From IDS-8 sp040902105 (GTDB lineage: Bacteria > Pseudomonadota > Gammaproteobacteria > Steroidobacterales > Woeseiaceae): 64,000 bases of DNA. The notes below the pieces were generated by a model that was not told the DNA's origin, did not search any database, and worked only from the letters and a program-made list of their open reading frames with translations. The stretch covers positions 41,053 through 105,052 of the forward strand of contig JBBDXW010000051.1 in the NCBI GenBank assembly GCA_040902105.1. The letters run 5' to 3'. Made by a program: the position numbers and the translations under genes. Below, in pieces: positions 17,051-25,313 of this stretch (positions are counted from its first letter, which is position 1; every line of letters begins with the position of its first letter).

Positions 17051-18606
17051 TCCTGTTCCACTTCGTGGCCATAGCCGGTTCGATCGTTACTGCGCGGGGC
17101 CCGGCTTTCCAGCTCGCCGCCCAGGAAGAAGCCAATGTCCCCGGCCTCGGAAAAATTGTCGGTAGGCAAACGAATGTCGGCCGGCAAGACGGGTTTTGCC
17201 AGGTGAGGCGTGACCAGAATCAGGAGTTCGGTCTCGCCTTTTTGATAGTTCTGGCTGCGAAACAACGCCCCGAGACCCGGAAGGTCGCCGAGACCCGGGA
17301 ATTTGGTCACCACCTCTCGCATGTTTTCATTGATCAGGCCGGCAATTCCGATCGTCTGACCATCGGCGAGCTCGACGGTCGATTCCGCGCTGCGCTTCGA
17401 CAGCGATGGAATGATGAAGGTGGACGTTATGCCGTCGATGCTGATGGCAACCGAATTGGCGTTGACGAGTTCGCTGACGCTGATGCCAAGTTTCAGGTTG
17501 ATGCGGCCGGAATCGAGCACAACCGGCAAAAACCTGACGCCGACGCCGAATTCCTTGAACTCGACGGTCACACCGTCGTCCCCGCGCGGTACCGGAATCG
17601 GGAATTCGCCGCCTGACAGAAACTGAGCCTGTTGTCCCGTCTGCGTCGTCAGCGTCGGTTCGGCCAGAATTTTAGCCAGACCTTTTTCCTTGGCTGCGTC
17701 GAAAGCCAGGTTGAACAGAAACTCATCGGTCAGCAGACTTGCGAAAAATCCTTTGTCCTGGATGATCATGTCATTCGGAGCAAACTCGTCAATGACCGGC
17801 CCGAAGGGCGCCGTCTCGGAAAAGACCGGAATGCGAACGTCGTCCGGGGCGAATAAAGCATCCGGAAACGACGCGCCGCCGTTGACGCCGCCGACGTTCC
17901 AGCGGCTGCTCCGGGTCAGGATCGTGTTGAACCGCACGTCGAGCCTTTTGAGTTCCGTGCGTGCGATTTCAGCGACCTTCACCTCGAGCATGACCTGCTG
18001 AGCTCCGCCGACGCTCATCATGTTGATGACTTCGCCGACCCTGTTTTCCTCGACGTTCATGGCACCAAACTCGGTCCCGTCCTGTTGGGACGTCCCTGTC
18101 CCTGCACTTTCCTTGAAGTAACCTTGGGCAATGCGCAATGCCGCGTCCATGTTGCCGACGTTCGACACGCGGCCGGAGAGCACAATGTTTCGCTGCGCGG
18201 AGTACACTTCGATGCTTTCGTTGGGCATCAGCCGGTGCAATTTGGCTTTGAGCGCCTGAAGATCGTGTGTCACCTCGACACTCACTGTTCCGATCAACTG
18301 TTCGTCGCTGTCCCAGAGAAGAACGTTGGTTGTACCGAGGTCCTTGCCGAGTACATAGAGCTGGCTGGAACGGAGAATGAGAATATCGGCGATATCCGCG
18401 TTGCCGACCGAAATCCTGGCCGCCGGCGCATCCAGCGTAAGGACGCGGGACTTGTATAGGGGCACCGTCAGAGAATTCTCTGCACCGCCTCCAACGCGGG
18501 AGTTCCCTTCCTGTGCAAAGGCCGCGGGCGCACATACTGCCGATGCCAGGAGTAGAACTACCGCCCTGAGCACCAGGCCTGGGTTCATTGTTCCGGACGA
18601 ATTCAT
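17047..18606 (-). CDS. cpaC: Tad pilus outer-membrane secretin CpaC/RcpA
   Basis: The product is 519 aa. The start has AAGGAAG at spacing 5. A signal peptide ends at about residue 32 (APAAFAQEG). A pilus-formation N-domain (residues about 42-115: SRVLTLDAPAARISVGNADI) and a BON-like domain (about 117-190) lead to the secretin domain (about 200-490). That domain contains QVMLEVKVAEI, LAEPTLTTQTGQQAQFLSGG and the closing GLGDLPGLGALFRSQNYQKG with LLILVTPHL. Family role: multimeric outer-membrane channel for the Flp pilus. Confidence 0.96.
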   Translation of the reverse strand: MNSSGTMNPGLVLRAVVLLLASAVCAPAAFAQEGNSRVGGGAENSLTVPLYKSRVLTLDAPAARISVGNADIADILILRSSQLYVLGKDLGTTNVLLWDSDEQLIGTVSVEVTHDLQALKAKLHRLMPNESIEVYSAQRNIVLSGRVSNVGNMDAALRIAQGYFKESAGTGTSQQDGTEFGAMNVEENRVGEVINMMSVGGAQQVMLEVKVAEIARTELKRLDVRFNTILTRSSRWNVGGVNGGASFPDALFAPDDVRIPVFSETAPFGPVIDEFAPNDMIIQDKGFFASLLTDEFLFNLAFDAAKEKGLAKILAEPTLTTQTGQQAQFLSGGEFPIPVPRGDDGVTVEFKEFGVGVRFLPVVLDSGRINLKLGISVSELVNANSVAISIDGITSTFIIPSLSKRSAESTVELADGQTIGIAGLINENMREVVTKFPGLGDLPGLGALFRSQNYQKGETELLILVTPHLAKPVLPADIRLPTDNFSEAGDIGFFLGGELESRAPRSNDRTGYGHEVEQE

Positions 18607-18682
18607 GAGAGCTTCCTTTTTCTGATTTTTGTCACGTCTGTGTTCTCAGGCGTCAACGGTTGTCGATCATCCCTATCTTTCA

Positions 18683-19477
18683 TCAGTTCCTGGTTTTCGT
18701 CTGTTCGACTTCGGTCCCGCGTATTACCGTGACGGTAGTGTCGCGGTTGACGGGACGCGGTCGCGGAGCCGCGGCGACCACTCGCAGCGGCGGTTCGGCT
18801 GTCGGCTCCGGCTCGACGAATACCGGCGCCTCAGGGTTGCGAAGCGTCAGCTGGATGGTGCCTTCAGTCCGTGCTTTGACGACGACTTCCGCCTGTTGCG
18901 GCGTCATCTCCAGCGTTACAGCACGAACGATCACGGGCTCGTTCTCGTTCGCCGATGCCGTCTGATCTACAGCCAGTACCTTTATGTTTTTAAGGATGGT
19001 TTCCGTAATTGCACGCTGGTTGTCTTTTCTCGAGGCAAGTATGTCCACCGTGTTACCCGGCAGCAGAAACCCGGCGACGCCGATGACATCGTCAACGCGA
19101 ACGGTAATAGCCCGCATGTCCTTATCGATCAGTGCCGCAAGGGTGCTGCCGCGTTCGTGCGCGGCGAAGCGCTCGCTCACCAGAATCTCGCCGCGAGCAA
19201 TCGCAGTCGTCGACACCTGGCCTTCAACCTCGTCGAAACTGGTGAACGCCCCGCTCGGCATGACGTCCATCGGTACTTCAATGAACTTCAGATGCCGTCC
19301 TTCGACTTTTGTCGCGAACGGTATAGCCAAAGCGGCGGCAACGACGCGATGAACGTTGGGTTGCGCGCTCGCCTGGGTGACCAGTTGGCCGTTAACCCAG
19401 ACGTTGGCCACCCACGCGGCCCCCGCGGCCATCAACAGCGACAAAAATATCAGGACCAATCCTCTACGCTTAGCCAT
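18683..19477 (-). CDS. cpaB: Tad pilus assembly protein CpaB/RcpC
   Basis: The product is 264 aa. The start is supported by AGGAG about 9 nt upstream. It has one N-terminal transmembrane helix (residues 5-25), an SAF-like domain (VTQASAQPNVHRVVAAALAI, then IPFATKVEGRHLKF) and the RcpC/CpaB domain with RAITVRVDDVIGVAGFLLPG and VDILASRK. Family role: a periplasmic protein associated with and stabilising the Tad secretin. It lies 76 bp upstream of cpaC and 21 bp downstream of the AAA+ ATPase. Confidence 0.94.
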   Translation of the reverse strand: MAKRRGLVLIFLSLLMAAGAAWVANVWVNGQLVTQASAQPNVHRVVAAALAIPFATKVEGRHLKFIEVPMDVMPSGAFTSFDEVEGQVSTTAIARGEILVSERFAAHERGSTLAALIDKDMRAITVRVDDVIGVAGFLLPGNTVDILASRKDNQRAITETILKNIKVLAVDQTASANENEPVIVRAVTLEMTPQQAEVVVKARTEGTIQLTLRNPEAPVFVEPEPTAEPPLRVVAAAPRPRPVNRDTTVTVIRGTEVEQTKTRN

Positions 19478-19498
19478 TTCGTGTCTCTCCTGCGATTC

Positions 19499-20860
19499 TT
19501 ATTGCCGCCCGGCGGGATTTTCGTATTCCGCCAGCGGTACGAAATAGTTGTTCCATGCCCATCGCATGTGCTCTTCCGTGATCTCTCTCGAGTCGTTCGC
19601 GTACACGGCATAATCCACGGCCATACCGAGCAGATCGCGTGGATGACAGGGCAACAAAGGTATTCCGTCGCGGCCGTGCAGCTCATGCAGAACGTATTCC
19701 AGAACCCCGGGCTCGCACACCACCCGGAACTGGCGACAGTTCTCGTTCCATATTTCGGTGTATCCCTGGACAGACAAGGGTAAGAACTCGATCTTGTAGC
19801 CGATGCGCCTCAAAAATGCTTCGTCAGCCAATTCCAGGGGATGAATATTTGTCGACATCACCAGCACGACGTCGAACGGCACCGAGAAATGCTTTCCCGA
19901 GCCTAAATCCAGATAGTCTTTCTTCTCTTCCAGCGGAACGATCCATCGATTGAACAACGCCTGCGGCTGGATTCGCTGCCTGCCCATGTCGTCGATGATG
20001 AATATCCCGTTGTTCGCCTTCAGCTGCAGCGGCGCTTCATATAACCTCGCCGACGGGTCGTAGCGAACTTCCAGCATCTCGGCGGTCAGTTCGCCTCCCG
20101 TTACCGCGCACGGGCGTTCGCAGACAAGAAACCTTGGGTCGTGACCGCGATCGAGCATCAGCGAATCTTCCGTGCTGTCGGAGCGGACCACCTTGTGCAG
20201 CAACGGGTCAAATACCTGGATGACCGTGTCGTCGACGGCAATTGCATGCGGGATCAGCGTCAGGTCGCGGAAAAGGCGCACCAGTTTCTGCGACACGTAG
20301 GTTTTGCCGGTGCCTGCGGCACCGTAGAGAAATATTGCGCGGCCGGAGTTAAGTGACGGGCCGAGTTTATCCAGCAGATCATGGTTGAGCGTCACGTCAT
20401 GAAATGCGGCATACATCTCGCTCTGCGTCACGGTGCGGTTGTGCACGGTTTGCGCACGAACGATTTGTGCGTAGCGTTTGAGAGGAACGGGTGCGGCACC
20501 GGCGTAACCGCTGCGCATCATCGCGTCCAGTGCCGCGGCACGGCCGCGCTCGGTCAATGCATACGACAGACCCCGGGCGGCGTCGATGGTGGGTCGAACC
20601 TCCACCCGGGCCTCGCTACGCATGAAATTGAGAACTCGTTCGACGATCGAACCGCTCAGGGCTAGCGCGGCACTGAGATCGCCAATCGTCAGCATGCCGC
20701 GGTCGAGAATATGTTTTGAAATGAGATCGGCGACAAACGCCTCCGACAAGCCCGTGTCCGCCAGTTTGTTTGGACGCGGCGCCATTCTTGTGACTCGTGC
20801 CTGTCCCAGGTCGTCGATACACAGACGGGACCGATCGCTCCCTTGAGTCTCCATACTCAT
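19499..20860 (-). CDS. AAA+ ATPase with N-terminal winged-helix-like region, embedded in the Tad operon
   Basis: The product is 453 aa from ATG 20860, which overlaps the cpaA stop (ATGA) and so fixes the start against the longer frame to 21058. Residues about 25-100 look like a winged-helix segment (LSEAFVADLISKHILDRGML, TIGDLSAALALSGSIVERVL). The AAA+ core carries Walker A GAAGTGKT near residue 180, Walker B GIFIIDDMGRQRI, and sensor I VLVMSTNIHP. The C-terminal part (LPCHPRDLLGMAVDYAVYAN) resembles a lid or helical domain. It is not one of the classical Tad proteins. Because it is translationally coupled to the prepilin peptidase and precedes cpaB, it is likely a regulator or remodelling factor of pilus assembly (inference). 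Substrate unknown. Confidence 0.88.
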   Translation of the reverse strand: MSMETQGSDRSRLCIDDLGQARVTRMAPRPNKLADTGLSEAFVADLISKHILDRGMLTIGDLSAALALSGSIVERVLNFMRSEARVEVRPTIDAARGLSYALTERGRAAALDAMMRSGYAGAAPVPLKRYAQIVRAQTVHNRTVTQSEMYAAFHDVTLNHDLLDKLGPSLNSGRAIFLYGAAGTGKTYVSQKLVRLFRDLTLIPHAIAVDDTVIQVFDPLLHKVVRSDSTEDSLMLDRGHDPRFLVCERPCAVTGGELTAEMLEVRYDPSARLYEAPLQLKANNGIFIIDDMGRQRIQPQALFNRWIVPLEEKKDYLDLGSGKHFSVPFDVVLVMSTNIHPLELADEAFLRRIGYKIEFLPLSVQGYTEIWNENCRQFRVVCEPGVLEYVLHELHGRDGIPLLPCHPRDLLGMAVDYAVYANDSREITEEHMRWAWNNYFVPLAEYENPAGRQ

Positions 20861-21417
20861 GTGATGCTTGCTCCGTTTAACAGGCCCAGATAGATCAGGG
20901 TGGCGAAAGTGCCGGCCGCAATCGCAACCGCATAGGGAATTTCGGCCGAACGAACGGTTTGCAGTGACATTGCATCGCCTGGCGCCGCGTCTTTCCTGGT
21001 AATGAAGTACACGAGAGGCAATATCCGCGCGACGACGCCCGGCCTGATCAGCAGCCAAATCAGGTACAGGACGGCGAGCACACCGCCGGCAATCATGGTC
21101 GCCAAGCCGGCAACGATCGCACCCCAGGCGCCCAGAACGCTGCCGACGACGCCGAGAAGCTTCAAGTCTCCGGCACCGATGCGTCCAAGTATGTACAGCG
21201 GCATTAACATCAGAAGTCCGATTGCCAAGCCGGCAACGGAATCAGCAAGACCCGGCAGACCGCCGGCAAGACTGTTTAGAAACAGCGCGGTCATCAACGC
21301 CGGGAACAGAACCGCATTCGGGACACGCCGCATACTCAAGTCCGTTGCGCTGCAGAACATCACCAGGACTATGAGTAACAGTACCTTGGTCAGCTGCATT
21401 GAATCGGTAAGTTCCAT
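20857..21417 (-). CDS. cpaA: Prepilin peptidase CpaA/TadV (A24 family)
   Basis: The product is 186 aa, almost entirely transmembrane. The two catalytic Asp motifs of family A24 are present: SATDLSMRRVPN (first Asp) and GRIGAGDLKLLG (GxGD motif with the second Asp). It lacks the N-terminal methylase domain of PilD, as is usual for CpaA. ATG 21417 was chosen over the GTG at 21423, though neither has a strong ribosome site. Role: cleaves the leader of the Flp prepilin and TadE-type pseudopilins. It is 101 bp downstream of flp. Confidence 0.94.
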   Translation of the reverse strand: MELTDSMQLTKVLLLIVLVMFCSATDLSMRRVPNAVLFPALMTALFLNSLAGGLPGLADSVAGLAIGLLMLMPLYILGRIGAGDLKLLGVVGSVLGAWGAIVAGLATMIAGGVLAVLYLIWLLIRPGVVARILPLVYFITRKDAAPGDAMSLQTVRSAEIPYAVAIAAGTFATLIYLGLLNGASIT

Positions 21418-21518
21418 GGTCACCGTAGGACTCGCGTTTTGGTTGTTTGAAATTCTTGAGAGTGCGTGGAGTCCGGCAGGTCATTTCAGACCCGCCGGAG
21501 TCCACGGACGATCCTTAA

Positions 21519-21692
21519 CTACGGTGTTCCGCCGAGTGAGGTAATCAGACCGTTAATGATGGCCAGAATGCGTTGCCCCAGGGTCGTGAATGCGGTCACA
21601 ACAGCCGCACTGATCAAACCCGCGGCGACCGCATACTCAACGATCGTCAACCCTTCTTCGTCTTGAAGAAACTTCATTACTTTGGTCTTCAT
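21519..21692 (-). CDS. flp: Flp-type major pilin
   Basis: A 57-aa protein encoded directly upstream of cpaA. ATG 21692 follows AAGGAAG at spacing about 6. The leader MKTKVMKFLQDEEG is followed by LTIVEYAVAAGLISAAVV, the Flp motif: cleavage after Gly14, Glu at +5 and Tyr at +6. The mature pilin would be 43 residues and ends LITSLGGTP. Family role: the structural subunit of the Tad fibre. The 101 bp after its stop may hold an attenuator allowing high flp expression, but I see no clear terminator hairpin. Confidence 0.95.
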   Translation of the reverse strand: MKTKVMKFLQDEEGLTIVEYAVAAGLISAAVVTAFTTLGQRILAIINGLITSLGGTP

Positions 21693-22068
21693 TTTCGACT
21701 TCCTTTTTTATGGTTGTAGTCATATGACTTTCGACGGTGTTCTCCAGGGGCATCTGCGATGAATTGCGACGGTGTGTCGTGTTTCGACAATCTCGCACTC
21801 GTGTGCAGTTGCCCCAGGTAGCCATACGGTAAGGGACAGTGCAAACGGCCGATAGAACTATGTTGTGCATCAGCGTAATTATTTTGCAGCTACTTCCCGC
21901 CCGTATGAGATGGCATGGAGGTTTCGAGGCACTGAACATAATCGCCTGCGGCCAGTCTGCAACCGCCAGCCTTGATGTGACGCAGTACTTCGATAATTCT
22001 GTGACACCCTAGGCGGCGTTTCCTACTCAATCAGCGCATCCTTTAAGGCCGAGTTGTGATTGAACTTA
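21693..22068. promoter_or_regulatory. Divergent intergenic region between the Tad operon and the REC-AraC regulator
   Basis: This 376-bp gap holds no convincing gene. It must contain the flp/Tad promoter (minus strand) and the promoter of the plus-strand regulator. It is more AT-rich than its neighbours, for example around 21830-21900 and at 21980-22000. I cannot assign -35/-10 boxes with certainty, nor do I see a clean inverted repeat that would mark an operator. A weak AAGGCCGAG (22045-22053) precedes the regulator start. Confidence 0.5.
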
Positions 22069-22905
22069 ATGCGCAAGCCGGTATTACTCTGGGTCGATCT
22101 GACGATTTCGTCGCGGCACGCCGAATTACCCGACGTGTTTACCGACTCCTGCGACATTCGGATCTGCACAAGGCCGAACGAGCTGTTCCAGGAAATAGAG
22201 CTGGGCGGGATTAACGGCGTCTGTTTCGATATGGATTATCCCGACCGGCGCGGGCTCGATCTGCTTCTGAAGACCAAGAGCTCCTTTCCATCACTGCCGA
22301 TTTTGTTCATCACCTTGCAGCACTCCGAATCGCTGGCGGTATGGGCATTTCGAAGCCGCGTTCTCGACTATCTGGTGAAGCCGGTTGCGCGACGCGAGTT
22401 TCAGCGGCCGTTGCAGGCGCTGCGTCGAATGTCCGACGTATGCCCGACCCAACGCGGGCGGAAACCTCTGGATTTCTCCGCGCCCATTCCGCCTGAGATT
22501 CCATACAAAACCCGCGTGGACGACGTTGCGTTATTGCCGGCGATATACTTTGTGAAGCAGAAGTTTCGCGAGAAGATTCGAAGCGAAGAAGTGGCAGAGG
22601 CCTGCGATATGAGTACGTTCCGCTTCAGCCGCGCGTTTCATCATCTGTACGGCCTGACCTTCCAGGACTACGTCTTGCGTTACCGCATTCTCGAAGCGTG
22701 CCGCCTGTTGCGGCATCCGGACGCAAATGTCACGAAGGTGGCGTATTCGGTGGGGTTCAACGACGCCTCGTATTTTTCACGCGCGTTCCGGCGCTTCATC
22801 GGCACGTCTCCTTCCGCATTCAACGCGGAATTCGAACCTGACCTGCACCCGGAACTGGACATTTCGTCCATACGCCTGATGCTGAACCTGCCCGACGCAG
22901 GGTGA
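22069..22905 (+). CDS. Receiver-like plus AraC-type DNA-binding regulator
   Basis: The product is 278 aa from ATG 22069; a TTG at 22060 with better spacing to AAGGCCGAG is an alternative. Residues about 5-120 form a receiver-like fold: VLLWVDLT, GVCFDMDYPDRRGLDLL with the candidate phospho-Asp, and DYLVKP with the conserved Lys. Only one acidic residue is left in the first loop, so phosphorylation is uncertain. A linker leads to an AraC HTH domain (about 165-265) with VAEACDMSTFRFSRAFHHLY and VAYSVGFNDASYFSRAFRRF. It is transcribed divergently from the Tad operon and is the obvious candidate regulator of it (inference from position). No cognate kinase is present in the window. Confidence 0.9.
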   Translation: MRKPVLLWVDLTISSRHAELPDVFTDSCDIRICTRPNELFQEIELGGINGVCFDMDYPDRRGLDLLLKTKSSFPSLPILFITLQHSESLAVWAFRSRVLDYLVKPVARREFQRPLQALRRMSDVCPTQRGRKPLDFSAPIPPEIPYKTRVDDVALLPAIYFVKQKFREKIRSEEVAEACDMSTFRFSRAFHHLYGLTFQDYVLRYRILEACRLLRHPDANVTKVAYSVGFNDASYFSRAFRRFIGTSPSAFNAEFEPDLHPELDISSIRLMLNLPDAG

Positions 22906-22921
22906 GCGTCAGGCTTCGACC

Positions 22922-23041
22922 TCAGCAGTTCGGATAAGCCGGATTGCCGGGCCCGCAAAAGCCGCCTGCCGAAAGCGACGGCACGAATCGTTCCGCGTAG
23001 AGGTGGAAAATCACCTCGACCCGCGCAATTCGCTGCGGCGT
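22922..23041 (-). pseudogene. Possible 39-codon coding remnant, unknown family
   Basis: Between the regulator and the next gene, a minus-strand frame from an upstream TAA to the stop at 22922-22924 encodes PQRIARVEVIFHLYAERFV followed by PSLSAGGFCGPGNPAYPNC. The composition looks like real protein, but there is no start codon and no family I recognise. It may be the C-terminal stub of a lost gene, in keeping with other stubs in this window, or a chance frame. Confidence 0.3.
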
Positions 23042-23097
23042 TTACTCAAGCAACCATGGACATGAGTTTTCGCGACGTCTCATTCCTGGACGATTGA
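23041..23097 (+). pseudogene. C-terminal tail remnant resembling the HEXXH peptidase of 5536-7281
   Basis: A short plus-strand frame ends MDMSFRDVSFLDD and stop. The peptidase ends LNISFRNVSFLGY and stop. The stop lies 13 bp from the stop of the convergent SH3-MBL gene; in the first copy the equivalent distance is 11 bp. The shared tail-to-tail arrangement argues for an ancestral pair 'peptidase then MBL' of which this is the truncated side. The similarity covers only about a dozen codons. Confidence 0.5.
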
Positions 23098-23110
23098 TGG
23101 CGGCATTGAA

Positions 23111-25123
23111 TCACGCGTCAGGGAATCGCGCCTTGAAAGCCTGAATCGTCCAGCCGCCGCCCGAGTCTCGTTGCGTCGCGCACATGATGAGCTTCCCGTC
23201 AGTGCGGACATTGACGAGGCCGTAGTTGACGCGATCGAGGATGCGCGCCTTCTCCAGATTCTGCTGCCCTATCTTGCGCGTCCAGACGCCTTTGAAATAG
23301 GTATAGCTGAACTCGGCCGTGGTTTCATTCTCCGTGTGCCTGTCATAAAGATCCCCGAGGGCCGCATCGCTCGGTTTCGCCGCGAACAATGTGCCCTGCA
23401 GATCCGGCTGGTCGTCGATCGGGAACTTTGCAAACGTGAGATGCCTGACCGCGCCGAGCGATACGCCGCGCTCCACCTCGGTCGAATAAATCAGCGGCGT
23501 GCGTAACAAGTCATCTGCCTCGTTGACCTCTTTGAACCCTGTTACGGCACTCGCGCCGACGACTTCGGCGCGCGGGTGCCCGTAGCCTTCGGAGTCGCCG
23601 GACGAGATGACGGTTGCGGCCGCCTGTACTTTTTCCAGGAAGCGGTAGGAAATGTCGTGGCTGCCGTGATGACAGCCCTTCGCCACATCGCATTTGAGCT
23701 CGTCTTCGCGGCCCGCATAGCCGCGCAGCAGGTAGTGCATGCTGTTCTTGTTCAGGTCGGCGGTCAGGAGGATGCGCGAATCACCGTAATCCAGTCGCAA
23801 CAGGATGCTGTGGCCGTTGGTGTTCTGTGACACCGAGCCGAAATCGGGCAGTGCCGCGCCGTTCGGCCCGTTCAACGTCAGCGGGGCCAGGACGCGAATG
23901 CGAAACTCGTTGCCGGCTCCCCAGCCATCGAGGAACACCGGCGCGTCGACCGCGTCGAACGGCAACGCGGTGAACCGGACCGACTGCACGCCGGCCTTGT
24001 CGCAGCGCTCGAAGAACTTCTGCCAGTCCCCGGCCAGGTGCGGAGGGTGGCTGTCATCCAGCGCGTCGGCCAGGGACAGGTCGTCGTCGAAGACCCGCGT
24101 GAGGACACGCGCCGAAAGGCTGGCCTTGCCGCGGAAGCTGCCGTGCGGGTCGGTGCCGATACCGCTCCACGGTGCCTCGGGGCCAAGCCATTTCGTGTCC
24201 GACGCGGGCGCTTCCGGGTGCGCCACGCGTTCGGCGGCATCGATGTGCCAGTAAGAGAGCCCGGCGTGGAACAAGGCCGCGACCTTGACGCCGGTCGTAT
24301 CGTGTTCCGCCCTGGCGGTTGCCGCGGTCGACAGGAGGTCATCGAGACCGCCGTAGTGATCCTTGTCGCAATGCGATGCGATCATCGCGTCCAGATCGAT
24401 CTCGAGATCGCCGTAGTCGATGAAAAATTTCCAGTCGACGAAATCGGACGCGTTCTTGCCGCCTTGCTGATGCGTCCTCGGCAAACCGCCGTCGACGAGC
24501 AGGTGGCGCCGATCGGGGCCGACGATGAGCACCCCGTCGCCCTGACCCACATCGATGAAATAGAGTTCGAGGAGACTGGTTGGGCTCACGTCCTCTTTAT
24601 GCAGCCAGCCTTGCCAGCCGCGCGCCGACACTCTCAGCCAGTCGCCGGAACGTTTGATGACCTGAACGGGGTCGCCCCACAACAGCGTTGTTTTCGTCTT
24701 CGCGCTTGAATCGGCGGAGCTGCGCAGCCGGGCTTCGAGCGTGCCGGTATCGGCGAGTGCTTTCTCGATATCGGCCGGCCGCCCGATGTAAGCCGCAATC
24801 GCAACGTCTGATTTCCCGACCCAGCCGGTGATCGCCTGGCCGCCGATTTCGACCTCGATCTCGCTTCGGCCGGCCAGGGTCTCCGGAATTTCGTCGCTCA
24901 GTATCCGGACCGGCGTACCCCACACGACCTGGCCGAGCACGCTGCCGCCGCTCGCTTGGGACATCAGTCCGGTTTGAAATCCCTGGCGGAAGGCGCGCTG
25001 CGCGTCCCGTCCCGCGTACTTCTGCCGTTTCGGGTCCTTGCCCGCCGCCTTCGCCGCGTTGAATGCGGCAAAGTACGCCTCTGTGTCGGCGGTCCAGTTG
25101 CGTATCCAGCCTGCCTGCGGCAT
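23111..25123 (-). CDS. SH3-SH3-metallo-beta-lactamase (ComEC-type) protein with unique C-terminal domain
   Basis: The product is 670 aa from ATG 25123 (AAGGAG about 8 nt upstream), preferred over the longer frame to 25168. There is no signal peptide. After an N-terminal helical segment, two SH3-like domains occur at about residues 65-115 (WGTPVRILSDEI ... GWVGKSDV) and 145-190 (LLWGDPVQVIKRSGDWLRVS ... GWLHKEDV). A ComEC/Rec2-like MBL domain follows from about 195: LYFIDVGQGDGVLIVG, LLVDGG, ASHCDKDHYGGLDD (the metal motif reads HCDKDH), ILLTADLN and GCHHGSHDIS. The last 72 residues, starting NETTAEFSYTYF, form a separate domain that also survives as a stub at 7293-7516. Role: probably a metal-dependent hydrolase, substrate unknown. 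Metal-binding residues look intact. Confidence 0.85.
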   Translation of the reverse strand: MPQAGWIRNWTADTEAYFAAFNAAKAAGKDPKRQKYAGRDAQRAFRQGFQTGLMSQASGGSVLGQVVWGTPVRILSDEIPETLAGRSEIEVEIGGQAITGWVGKSDVAIAAYIGRPADIEKALADTGTLEARLRSSADSSAKTKTTLLWGDPVQVIKRSGDWLRVSARGWQGWLHKEDVSPTSLLELYFIDVGQGDGVLIVGPDRRHLLVDGGLPRTHQQGGKNASDFVDWKFFIDYGDLEIDLDAMIASHCDKDHYGGLDDLLSTAATARAEHDTTGVKVAALFHAGLSYWHIDAAERVAHPEAPASDTKWLGPEAPWSGIGTDPHGSFRGKASLSARVLTRVFDDDLSLADALDDSHPPHLAGDWQKFFERCDKAGVQSVRFTALPFDAVDAPVFLDGWGAGNEFRIRVLAPLTLNGPNGAALPDFGSVSQNTNGHSILLRLDYGDSRILLTADLNKNSMHYLLRGYAGREDELKCDVAKGCHHGSHDISYRFLEKVQAAATVISSGDSEGYGHPRAEVVGASAVTGFKEVNEADDLLRTPLIYSTEVERGVSLGAVRHLTFAKFPIDDQPDLQGTLFAAKPSDAALGDLYDRHTENETTAEFSYTYFKGVWTRKIGQQNLEKARILDRVNYGLVNVRTDGKLIMCATQRDSGGGWTIQAFKARFPDA

Positions 25124-25181
25124 AGCGAGTCTCCTTAGGGTCTGGCAGGGCCGATTGCCAGGCCACAAGTATAAGGATTTG

Positions 25182-25303
25182 TCAGTCGGGCCCGCGGCTC
25201 AGCACGGACGCCAGTATCGCAATGCCCTCGATGAAATTGCCGAGCCGCAGGTGCTCGTTCGGGCTGTGCTGGTTGTTGTCGATGTTGACCGTCGGTTTTC
25301 GGG
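25182..25303 (-). pseudogene. C-terminal remnant of an M20-type metallopeptidase
   Basis: A minus-strand frame ending at 25182-25184 encodes PTVNIDNNQHSPNEHLRLG followed by NFIEGIAILASVLSRGPD. The NxHSPNExLRLGNFxEGI pattern is the closing segment of M20 dipeptidases and carboxypeptidases, where the His is a zinc ligand. Upstream the frame is lost at the repeat beginning 25314. Only about 37 codons remain and no start is available, so it is a stub. Confidence 0.75.
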
Positions 25304-25313
25304 TCAAGCGACA

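Noticed and set aside
24038..24709. 223-codon plus-strand frame in the SH3-MBL gene
   Set aside because: Antisense shadow with no motif; the minus frame has the MBL signature.
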